Positions 1 through 6,341 of a stretch of DNA of 64,000 nt are shown one piece after another (within the stretch, counting starts at the first letter, position 1; every line of letters begins with the position of its first letter). This DNA is from Clostridiales bacterium (GTDB lineage Bacteria > Bacillota > Clostridia > Lachnospirales > Lachnospiraceae), in assembly GCA_021199255.1 (NCBI GenBank), contig JAJQIK010000088.1:1-64000 (forward strand), written 5' to 3'. A model generated the notes under the pieces. That model was not told where the DNA came from and did not search any database. It worked only from the letters and a program-made list of their open reading frames with translations. The translations under genes were made by a program, and so were the position numbers.

Positions 1-14
1 GGAGCGTGACGATT

Positions 15-1376
15 ATGGGTATTTTATCAGGATTATTCAGGTCAAGGGATAAGCCAAAGGACAGCACGGCAGGAAGTGCATGGAGGTTTTACTTCGGTAA
101 CTCCTCATCAAACAAGCTGGTGTCCGAGCGGTCGGCGATGCAGGTGGCTGCGGTGTATGCCTGTGTAAGAGTTCTTGCGGAGGCTGTTGCTCAGCTGCCT
201 CTTCACTTGTACCGATACACTGGTGAAGGGAGCAAGGAAAAGGCGGCGGACCATCCGCTGTATTTCCTGCTGCATGATGAGCCGAATCCGGAGATGAGTT
301 CCTTTGTCTTCCGGGAGACGCTTATGACGCACATCCTGCTGTGGGGAAATGCCTACGCGCAGATTATCCGAAATGGCAAGGGCGAAGTGGTGGCACTCTA
401 TCCGCTTATGCCAAACCGTATGAGGGTTGACCGGGATGAACACGGGCGGCTCTATTATGAATATACACTCAGCGATGATGACGCTCCGCAGATAAAGAAA
501 ACGATTCTGAAACCATCGGAAGTGTTGCATATCCCTGGCCTTGGTTATGACGGGCTTGTGGGTTACAGCCCTATCGCGGTGGCAAAGAACGCGGTAGGCC
601 TGACCATTGCCACGGAGGAATACGGCGCGAAGTTCTTTGCAAACGGCGCGACACCGGGCGGCATCCTGGAGTATCCGGGAACGGTCAAAGACCCGGACAA
701 GGTGCGCGAGGCGTGGAATAAGGGCTTCGGAGGGAGCGGCAACTCTAACAAGGTCGCTGTTTTAGAGGAGGGCATGAAATACACGCCTATCTCCATCAAC
801 CCGGACGAGGCACAGTTTCTGGATACCCGTAAATTTCAGATAGATGAGATTGCGAGGATTTTCCGTGTGCCGCCTCACCTGATTGGCGACCTGGAGCATT
901 CGACCTTTTCCAACATCGAGCAGCAGTCGCTGGAGTTTGTAACCTATTCCCTGCAGCCGTGGCTGGTCCGCTGGGAGCAGGGTATCCACAGGGTGCTCTT
1001 AAATGAAAATGAGCGAAAGGATTACTTCGTGAAGTTCAATGTTGACGGCCTGCTCCGTGGAGATTACCAGAGCCGGATGAACGGCTACGCCACGGCAAGG
1101 CAGAATGGCTGGATGAGCGCCAATGATATCCGTGAGCTTGAGAACCTCGACCGTATTCCTGAAAAGGACGGCGGCGATTTGTATCTGATAAATGGAAATA
1201 TGACTAAGCTGGCTGACGCTGGTATTTTTGCGGCAGAGGCTGGAAAGGAGAACGAGAACGATGAAGAAGTTCTGGAACTGGAAGACCCGGACGGTGACGG
1301 GTCAGGCGACGGAAGCTCCGGTTCAGGAGAGAACACTCTACCTGAACGGAACCATCGCGGACGAAAGCTGGTTTGA
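15..1376 (+). CDS. Phage portal protein, HK97 family
   Basis: The 453-residue product resembles HK97-type portal proteins, which form the dodecameric ring at the capsid vertex through which DNA is packaged. Typical signatures are the early stretch AVYACVRVLAEAVAQLPLHL, the IIRNGKGEVVALYPL strand region and the late FRVPPHLIGDLEHSTFSNIE segment that precedes the wing/stem. I chose the ATG at 15, because the GTG at 6 lies only one base behind the GGAG at 1-4. The acidic and Gly/Ser-rich tail (about residues 410-440) is encoded in the region that overlaps the next gene by 116 bases in another frame. It is first in the window; the terminase genes are expected just upstream. Confidence 0.93.
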   Translation: MGILSGLFRSRDKPKDSTAGSAWRFYFGNSSSNKLVSERSAMQVAAVYACVRVLAEAVAQLPLHLYRYTGEGSKEKAADHPLYFLLHDEPNPEMSSFVFRETLMTHILLWGNAYAQIIRNGKGEVVALYPLMPNRMRVDRDEHGRLYYEYTLSDDDAPQIKKTILKPSEVLHIPGLGYDGLVGYSPIAVAKNAVGLTIATEEYGAKFFANGATPGGILEYPGTVKDPDKVREAWNKGFGGSGNSNKVAVLEEGMKYTPISINPDEAQFLDTRKFQIDEIARIFRVPPHLIGDLEHSTFSNIEQQSLEFVTYSLQPWLVRWEQGIHRVLLNENERKDYFVKFNVDGLLRGDYQSRMNGYATARQNGWMSANDIRELENLDRIPEKDGGDLYLINGNMTKLADAGIFAAEAGKENENDEEVLELEDPDGDGSGDGSSGSGENTLPERNHRGRKLV

Positions 1377-2016
1377 TGATGATGTCACACCTCAGCTTTT
1401 TAAAGATGAGTTAAACTCCGGCACAGGCGACATCACGGTCTGGATTAATTCACCCGGCGGCGACTGCGTGGCGGCGGCCCAGATTTACAACATGCTTATG
1501 GATTACAAGGGCAACGTGACCGTAAAGATTGACGGCCTTGCCGCTTCCGCTGCCAGTGTGATTGCGATGGCAGGAACGAAGGTGCTGGTGTCGCCAGTAT
1601 CAATGATGATGATCCATAACCCCGCGACCATTGCGATGGGCAATTCCGCAGAAATGCAGAAGGCTATCGCCATGCTGGACGAGGTGAAGGAAAGCATCAT
1701 GAACGCCTATGAAATCAAAACAGGGCTGTCGCGCACCAAGATTTCCCACCTCATGGATGCTGAAACATGGATGGACGCCAACAGCGCTGTGGAGATGGGC
1801 TTTGCCGATGAGATTATGAAACGCTCTGACGCGGAGGACATCGATGTTCCGCAGGTGAGCATGGTGTACTCCAGGGCGAACGTCACCAACTCCCTTATGG
1901 AGAAGCTGGCGCAGCACTGCAGGATTGAGAAGCCTGCTGTTGAACCTGTTACTGACACTGGCCGCAAAGCGGATGACCTGCTTGAGCGGCTCAACCTAAT
2001 CAAGAATCATTTTTAA
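1261..2016 (+). CDS. ClpP-type prohead maturation protease
   Basis: This 251-residue protein belongs to the ClpP/crotonase-fold serine proteases used by many HK97-like phages to trim the capsid scaffold during prohead maturation. The nucleophile is visible as Ser96 in GLAASAASVIAMAG and the histidine as His119 in MMMIHNP. The N-terminal WINSPGGDCVAA motif is the oxyanion/substrate loop of the family. I start it at ATG 1261, behind AAAGGAGA, rather than at the TTG at 1228. It overlaps the portal gene by 116 bases and is followed directly by the capsid gene, its expected substrate. Confidence 0.92.
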   Translation: MKKFWNWKTRTVTGQATEAPVQERTLYLNGTIADESWFDDDVTPQLFKDELNSGTGDITVWINSPGGDCVAAAQIYNMLMDYKGNVTVKIDGLAASAASVIAMAGTKVLVSPVSMMMIHNPATIAMGNSAEMQKAIAMLDEVKESIMNAYEIKTGLSRTKISHLMDAETWMDANSAVEMGFADEIMKRSDAEDIDVPQVSMVYSRANVTNSLMEKLAQHCRIEKPAVEPVTDTGRKADDLLERLNLIKNHF

Positions 2017-2030
2017 GGAGGATTTTTATC

Positions 2031-3182
2031 ATGACTATTCAGGAATTACGTGAAAAGAGAAACAATGTATGGAATGGCGCAAAGGCATTCCTGGATTCCC
2101 ATCGTAACGCGAACGGCACGCTTTCCGCAGAAGATGCGGCGGCTTACGATAAGATGGAGACCGAAATCAATGACCTGGGCAAGGAAATCTCCCGTCTGGA
2201 AAGGGCGGCTGAGATTGAGAAGCAGCTCACCCAGCCGACTTCCAACCCGATTACCGGCCAGCCGGGCGGCAGGGATAAGGCCAAGTCTGGCAGGGCAAGC
2301 GATGAGTACCGTCAGGCGGCGCTTGCGGCTCTGCGTTCGAACTTCAAGAACGTGAGCAATTACCTCAGCGAGGGTGTTGACGCTGACGGCGGCTATCTGG
2401 TGCCGGAGGAATGGGATAAGCGTCTGATTGACACTCTCGATGAGGAGAACATCATGCGTGGCCTCTCCACCATCATCACCACCAGCGGTCTGCACCGTAT
2501 CAACCTTACGGCGAACAAGCCGGCTGCGGCATGGATTGAGGAAGGCGGCGAGCTGACCTGGGGAGACGCGACCTTTGACCAGGTAACGCTGGATGCGTAT
2601 AAGCTCCATGTGGCTGTGAAGGTTACCGAGGAGCTGCTCTACGACAATGCCTTTGGTCTGGAGAGCTACATCACCACCCAGTTTGGCAAGGCTCTGGCCA
2701 ATGCCGAGGAGGATGCTTTCCTTAACGGTGACGGTTCCGGCAAGCCGACCGGTCTGTTCACTTCCGCGACCGTGTTTGACACTGTGGCGGCTGTGGATTC
2801 CGACAGCCTGATCAGCCTTGTGTATGGCTTAAAGCGTCCGTACCGCAAGAACGCTTCCTTCATCATGAACGATGCCACCATCGCGGCGGTGCGCCAGTTG
2901 AAGGACAACAACGGAGCCTACATCTGGCAGCCGAGTTACCAGGCAGGGGAGCCGGACCGTATCCTTGGCTACAAGGTATACACTTCCGCTTATGCTCCGG
3001 CTGACGGCATCGCGTTTGGTGATTATAAGTACTATAACATCGGCGACCGTGGCACCCGTTCTTTCGCGGAGCTTCGTGAACTCTTCGCGGGCAACGGCAT
3101 GATTGGCTACGTGGCAAAGGAGCGCGTGGATGGCAAGCTTGTGCTGCCGGAGGCGGTTCAGGTCTTAAAGATTGGCGAGTGA
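2031..3182 (+). CDS. Major capsid protein, HK97 fold
   Basis: The 383-residue product matches the HK97-type major capsid layout. An N-terminal charged helical region of about 100 residues (scaffolding delta domain) is followed by the capsid fold, which starts near the YLVPEEWDKRLIDTLDEENI segment. The delta domain is expected to be removed by the preceding protease. Signatures include the VKVTEELLYDNAFGLESYI segment, NGDGSGKPTGLF and the late ILGYKVYTSAYAP strand. A strong ribosome site (AAGGAGG) lies upstream. It assembles the icosahedral head. Confidence 0.95.
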   Translation: MTIQELREKRNNVWNGAKAFLDSHRNANGTLSAEDAAAYDKMETEINDLGKEISRLERAAEIEKQLTQPTSNPITGQPGGRDKAKSGRASDEYRQAALAALRSNFKNVSNYLSEGVDADGGYLVPEEWDKRLIDTLDEENIMRGLSTIITTSGLHRINLTANKPAAAWIEEGGELTWGDATFDQVTLDAYKLHVAVKVTEELLYDNAFGLESYITTQFGKALANAEEDAFLNGDGSGKPTGLFTSATVFDTVAAVDSDSLISLVYGLKRPYRKNASFIMNDATIAAVRQLKDNNGAYIWQPSYQAGEPDRILGYKVYTSAYAPADGIAFGDYKYYNIGDRGTRSFAELRELFAGNGMIGYVAKERVDGKLVLPEAVQVLKIGE

Positions 3183-3246
3183 TGATTTTTATGATAAGTC
3201 TGGCGGCTGGGAATGCCGCCAGCTTTCATGGTGAGGAGGTGGCACT

Positions 3247-3522
3247 GTGGATTTGACGGTTGATGAGATGAAGAATTACCTGCGGGTGGATTTTGATGAC
3301 GATGATACGCTGATTGAGGCTCTGATTTCCTCCGCGACACGGACATGCATGGATATCATCCGCACGGATGACGAGTCTGTTCTGGCTGAAGCGGAAAACG
3401 GCAAAATCGCGGTTATGTTCACGGTGGCCTACCTTTATGAGCATCGTGAGGAAGCTGACCATCATGCACTGACGCTGACACTTCGTGCGCTCCTGTTTGG
3501 ACAGCGGGAGGAGGGATTTTGA
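3247..3522 (+). CDS. Head-tail connector protein, gp6/gp15-like
   Basis: This 91-residue acidic helical protein starts at GTG 3247 behind GAGGAGGT. It opens with DLTVDEMKNYLRVDFDDDD, the typical start of the gp6-like (SPP1 gp15 / HK97 gp6) adaptor family that binds beneath the portal. The position directly after the capsid gene supports this. It overlaps the next gene by one base, so translation is probably coupled. Confidence 0.85.
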   Translation: MDLTVDEMKNYLRVDFDDDDTLIEALISSATRTCMDIIRTDDESVLAEAENGKIAVMFTVAYLYEHREEADHHALTLTLRALLFGQREEGF

Positions 3523-3863
3523 TGGAGGTCGCTCTTTTAAATGTGAAGGTAACATTCCAGAAGCATGAGGTGGTGACGGATGATATCGGGAACCACACCA
3601 ATGAATGGACGGATTATTACTCCTGTTTTGCCACGGTAAGCGGCGAGGACAGCGTGAAATCCACGGAAGGCGAGACGGCAGCAACGACAACCGACCATTC
3701 TGGCATAAGCTTTACTGTCCGCTACTGCAAGGCGGCATCCGTGATTAACAGCACGGAGTATCGGGTTATCTTCGGAGATGAGATTTACAATATTCTTTCG
3801 GTTGACCACATGAATTTTAAGAGAAAATCGCTTAAGGTCCGGTGCGAGAAAGTGAGGCGGTGA
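3522..3863 (+). CDS. Head closure / head-tail adaptor protein
   Basis: This 113-residue beta-rich protein fits the SPP1 gp16-like head-tail adaptor family that closes the portal channel. The motif VTFQKHEVVTDDIGNHTNEW followed by a W/Y-rich strand and a late YRVIFGDEIYNILSVD segment is typical. The ATG at 3522 overlaps the stop of the connector gene (TTTGATGG). The TTG at 3519 is a less likely start. Confidence 0.82.
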   Translation: MEVALLNVKVTFQKHEVVTDDIGNHTNEWTDYYSCFATVSGEDSVKSTEGETAATTTDHSGISFTVRYCKAASVINSTEYRVIFGDEIYNILSVDHMNFKRKSLKVRCEKVRR

Positions 3864-3865
3864 CG

Positions 3866-4246
3866 ATGGCTTCAGACAGGGTAACGATTAACGAGATGGC
3901 CTCCGCTGTCATGGAGAGTCTGACGGAGTATGCCGACCTTGCTGCCGATGAGATGAAGAAGGCGGTACAGACAGCCGGGAAGACGGTCAAGAAGGAAATC
4001 GAGACTACTGCTCCAAAGGATACCGGAGCCTACGCGAAAAGCTGGGCTGTCAAGAAAACAAAAGAGACATCGCAGTCGATGGAGGTTGTGGTGTATTCTA
4101 AAACGAAGTATCAGCTGGCACATCTCCTGGAGCACGGCCACGCACTCCGAAACGGCGGACGGGCAAAAGCTTATCCGCATATCGCTCCTGCAGAGGAGAA
4201 AGGTCTGGAGAAGCTGGAGTCTGAGTTGAAGAAAGGACTATCTTAA
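3866..4246 (+). CDS. HK97 gp10-like head-tail joining protein
   Basis: This 126-residue basic protein carries the hallmark of the HK97 gp10 family: a helical N-terminus, then TAPKDTGAYAKSWAVKK, and a late HLLEHGHALRNGGRAKAYPH segment. These proteins sit at the head-tail joint. I place the start at ATG 3866, just after the preceding stop; in-frame GTG codons at 3842 and 3860 are weaker options. The stop overlaps the next ATG by one base. Confidence 0.86.
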   Translation: MASDRVTINEMASAVMESLTEYADLAADEMKKAVQTAGKTVKKEIETTAPKDTGAYAKSWAVKKTKETSQSMEVVVYSKTKYQLAHLLEHGHALRNGGRAKAYPHIAPAEEKGLEKLESELKKGLS

Positions 4247-4563
4247 TGACACACGCAGAAGTAAAAGAAATGGTGGAGTCCATCGGTCTTCCGAGCGCCT
4301 ACCATCATTTCGCAGAGGGTGAGTCGCCTGATCCGCCTTTTGTGGTTTTCCTTTATCCAAACGATGACAACTTTGCAGCGGACGGTATCGTGTATTTCAG
4401 CGTGAATGTCCTGCATATCGAACTGTACACGGATAAGAAGGAGCCGAATTTGGAGGCACAGGTGGAGACGGTACTCACGGAGTATGGAATTTATTATAAC
4501 AAGAGCGAAGTATGGATTGAGAGTGAGCGTCTGTACGAGGTACTCTACGAAATGGAGGTATAA
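4246..4563 (+). CDS. Tail terminator-like minor protein
   Basis: This 105-residue protein sits in the slot where tail terminator/completion proteins are encoded, between the gp10-like gene and the tail tube gene. The pattern YHHFAEGESPDPPFVVFLYP, then a strand with LHIELYTDKKEPNLEAQVE, is typical of the small Siphoviridae protein found there. Its start overlaps the preceding stop (TTAATGAC). Function is inferred mainly from position and this pattern. Confidence 0.75.
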   Translation: MTHAEVKEMVESIGLPSAYHHFAEGESPDPPFVVFLYPNDDNFAADGIVYFSVNVLHIELYTDKKEPNLEAQVETVLTEYGIYYNKSEVWIESERLYEVLYEMEV

Positions 4564-4565
4564 GA

Positions 4566-5153
4566 ATGGCTGACAATAACAAGGTTAAGTTTAACCTGAA
4601 AAACGCGCACTACGCGAAGCTGACGCTGGATGATGACGGGAACGCGACCTATGGCACTCCGGTGGCGCTGCCTGGTGCGGTTTCGCTTTCTCTGGACGCG
4701 AACGGTGAGCCGGAGAATTTCTATGCTGACGGCATTGCCTACTATGTCATCAATAACAACATGGGCTATGAGGGAGACCTGGAGCTTGCGCTGATTCCGG
4801 AGTCCTTCCGCACGGACATCTTAAAGGAGACGCTGGATGACAACGGCGTGCTGGTGGAGAATTCCGAGGTGGAGCTGGAGTCGTTTGCCCTGCTCTTTGA
4901 GTTTGACGGCGACCAGAAGCACATCAGGCACGTCCTGTATAACTGCTCCGCTTCCCGTCCGAAGATTGAGGGCCAGACGAACGAGGACACCAAGGAGGTA
5001 CAGACGGAAACGCTGTCCATCAAGGCGACTCCTCTTTCCGATGGCATGGTCAAGGCTAAGACCGGAAACACCACAAATACCACGGCCTATGACGCCTGGT
5101 ATGATGCGGTTTATATTCCGTCCACCACGACTGAAGACAGCGGCACTGCTTAA
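4566..5153 (+). CDS. Major tail tube protein, phi13 family
   Basis: This 195-residue protein resembles the phi13-type major tail proteins that polymerise into the tail tube. Diagnostic stretches are LPGAVSLSLDANGEPENFYA and NNMGYEGDLELALIPESFR, followed by the VLYNCSASRPKIEGQT strand. It starts three bases after the preceding gene. It is followed by the tail-assembly chaperone pair, which agrees with the standard tail operon order. Confidence 0.92.
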   Translation: MADNNKVKFNLKNAHYAKLTLDDDGNATYGTPVALPGAVSLSLDANGEPENFYADGIAYYVINNNMGYEGDLELALIPESFRTDILKETLDDNGVLVENSEVELESFALLFEFDGDQKHIRHVLYNCSASRPKIEGQTNEDTKEVQTETLSIKATPLSDGMVKAKTGNTTNTTAYDAWYDAVYIPSTTTEDSGTA

Positions 5154-5188
5154 GGTGCCGCTGACCTGAATGAAGGGAGATAATCATC

Positions 5189-5569
5189 ATGGGATTAAAG
5201 AAAACAGTGCAGATTGACGGGAAGGATGTCGTGTTTAAGGCAAGTGCGGCAATCCCCCGTATTTATCGTCTGAAGTTCCAGAGGGATATTTATAAAGACC
5301 TGCGCAACCTGGAGCAGGCCGTGGGCAACTCCGATGAGGGGCAGTCAAACCTTGACCTGTTCTCTCTGGAGATGTTTGAGAACATCGCCTACATCATGGC
5401 AAAGCACGCGGAGCCTGATAAGGTTCCTGATTCGCCAGAGGAATGGCTGGATGAGTTTAATACCTTTTCCATCTACCAGGTTCTGCCGGAGATTATTAAG
5501 CTGTGGGGATTGAACATCCAGAGCGATGTAGAGTCTAAAAAAAACTTCGCAAAAGTGAGCGGGAAATGA
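5189..5569 (+). CDS. Tail assembly chaperone, G-like
   Basis: This 126-residue helical protein corresponds to lambda gpG-type chaperones, which hold the tape measure protein during tail assembly. It starts with GLKKTVQIDGKDVVFKASA, typical of the family. Near its end the codons AAA AAA AAC form the canonical slippery heptamer A-AAA-AAC. A -1 shift there continues into the next open frame and would give a longer G-T fusion of about 180 residues ending at 5730. The unshifted protein ends at 5569. Confidence 0.88.
   Translation: MGLKKTVQIDGKDVVFKASAAIPRIYRLKFQRDIYKDLRNLEQAVGNSDEGQSNLDLFSLEMFENIAYIMAKHAEPDKVPDSPEEWLDEFNTFSIYQVLPEIIKLWGLNIQSDVESKKNFAKVSGK
5539..5545 (+). other. Programmed -1 frameshift site (A-AAA-AAC)
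   Basis: The zero-frame codons are TCT AAA AAA AAC TTC (5534-5548), so 5539-5545 reads A AAA AAC, a strong -1 slippery heptamer. After slipping, translation reads CTT CGC AAA AGT GAG CGG GAA ATG with no stop until 5730. Location and architecture match the conserved G/G-T frameshift of siphophage tail chaperones. Confidence 0.85.
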
Positions 5570-5730
5570 CAACCCCGCTCTTTCTTTTGCGCTGTGTGCA
5601 GTTGGGCATCAGCATAAGGGATTTGGACTTGCTGACCATCGGGCTTGTGAACGATATGTATTGTGAAAGTGGAAATGACTCTTACTCATACGCGCGTCTC
5701 GGAACTCAGGAGGATTTCGACCGATTCTGA
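5566..5730 (+). CDS. Tail assembly chaperone T region
   Basis: This 54-codon frame lies in the -1 frame relative to the upstream chaperone gene and overlaps its stop (ATGA). The product begins MTTPLFLLRCVQLGISIRDL and ends with a GTQEDFDRF-like tail, the usual T-domain pattern (a short helical region with a D-rich end). It is most likely expressed as the C-terminal part of a frameshifted G-T protein, not alone; no ribosome site of its own is convincing. It then contacts the tape measure protein. Confidence 0.8.
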   Translation: MTTPLFLLRCVQLGISIRDLDLLTIGLVNDMYCESGNDSYSYARLGTQEDFDRF

Positions 5731-5743
5731 ACGGATTTTCTGG

Positions 5744-5772
5744 TTGCTTTAAAGGCTGTATTCGGATATACT
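5744..5772 (+). promoter_or_regulatory. Promoter of the VOC cargo gene
   Basis: TTGCTT (5744-5749) and TATACT (5767-5772) are separated by 17 bases, the optimal sigma-A spacing. It lies just downstream of the T-region stop and directs transcription into the cargo gene at 5827. The -10 element is 5/6 consensus; the -35 is 3/6. Confidence 0.6.
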
Positions 5773-5826
5773 TTAGAGCAACCAGTGTTCGAGTACAGGC
5801 TGATAATTAGGAATTGGGAGGGTCAG

Positions 5827-6210
5827 ATGGAAATAGATCACGTTGCAATGTATGTAAATGATTTAGAAGCTACGAGACAGTTCTTTGAGAAATATTTAGG
5901 TGCGAAGTCAAATGATGGCTATCATAATATGAGTACTGATTTCAGATCTTATTTTTTGTCGTTTGATGATGGCATTCGGCTAGAGATTATGAATAAGCCC
6001 AATATGCAAAATATGGATAAACCGCTGAGCAGGACAGGTTATGCGCATCTTGCGTTTCGTACAGGAAGCAAGGAACTTGTAAACGAACTGACTAATCGTT
6101 TAAAGCAGGACGGATATGAAGTTATAAGTGGCCCGCGCATCACAGGGGATGGTTATTATGAGAGCTGTATTGTAGGAATTGAAGGAAATCAGATAGAAAT
6201 CACTGTGTAA
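5827..6210 (+). CDS. VOC-fold (glyoxalase/dioxygenase) cargo protein
   Basis: The 127-residue protein opens with MEIDHVAMYVNDLEATRQFF, the classic beginning of vicinal-oxygen-chelate proteins (glyoxalase I, bleomycin/fosfomycin resistance, dioxygenase family). Candidate metal ligands are His5, a second His in GYAHLAFR, and the late Glu in GNQIEITV. The substrate cannot be told from sequence. I start at ATG 5827 behind GGGAGGGTC. The gene splits the usual chaperone-tape measure pair, is more AT-rich than the neighbouring tail genes, and has its own promoter-like sequence and terminators. It therefore looks like a horizontally acquired moron, possibly expressed in the lysogen. Confidence 0.85.
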   Translation: MEIDHVAMYVNDLEATRQFFEKYLGAKSNDGYHNMSTDFRSYFLSFDDGIRLEIMNKPNMQNMDKPLSRTGYAHLAFRTGSKELVNELTNRLKQDGYEVISGPRITGDGYYESCIVGIEGNQIEITV

Positions 6211-6261
6211 CCATTACAGTTTATTGAGTTGATGTAAAGATAAGAACATAAAACCATGAAG

Positions 6262-6287
6262 CGTCTGTCATGCCGACAGGCGTTTTT
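6262..6287 (+). terminator. Intrinsic terminator after VOC gene
   Basis: An 8-bp stem CGTCTGTC/GACAGGCG (one G-U pair) with loop ATGCC is followed by TTTTT. It lies between the cargo gene and the tape measure gene. Confidence 0.72.
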
Positions 6288-6292
6288 CTTTG

Positions 6293-6315
6293 GAGTCGAG
6301 AAATCGGCTCTTTTT
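6293..6315 (+). terminator. Second tandem terminator before tape measure gene
   Basis: GAGTCGA, a GAAA tetraloop and TCGGCTC are followed by TTTTT. It is only six bases behind the previous hairpin, making a tandem pair inside the late tail operon. Confidence 0.65.
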
Positions 6316-6341
6316 GTTTGCCTAAAACGGAGGTGAGGATT

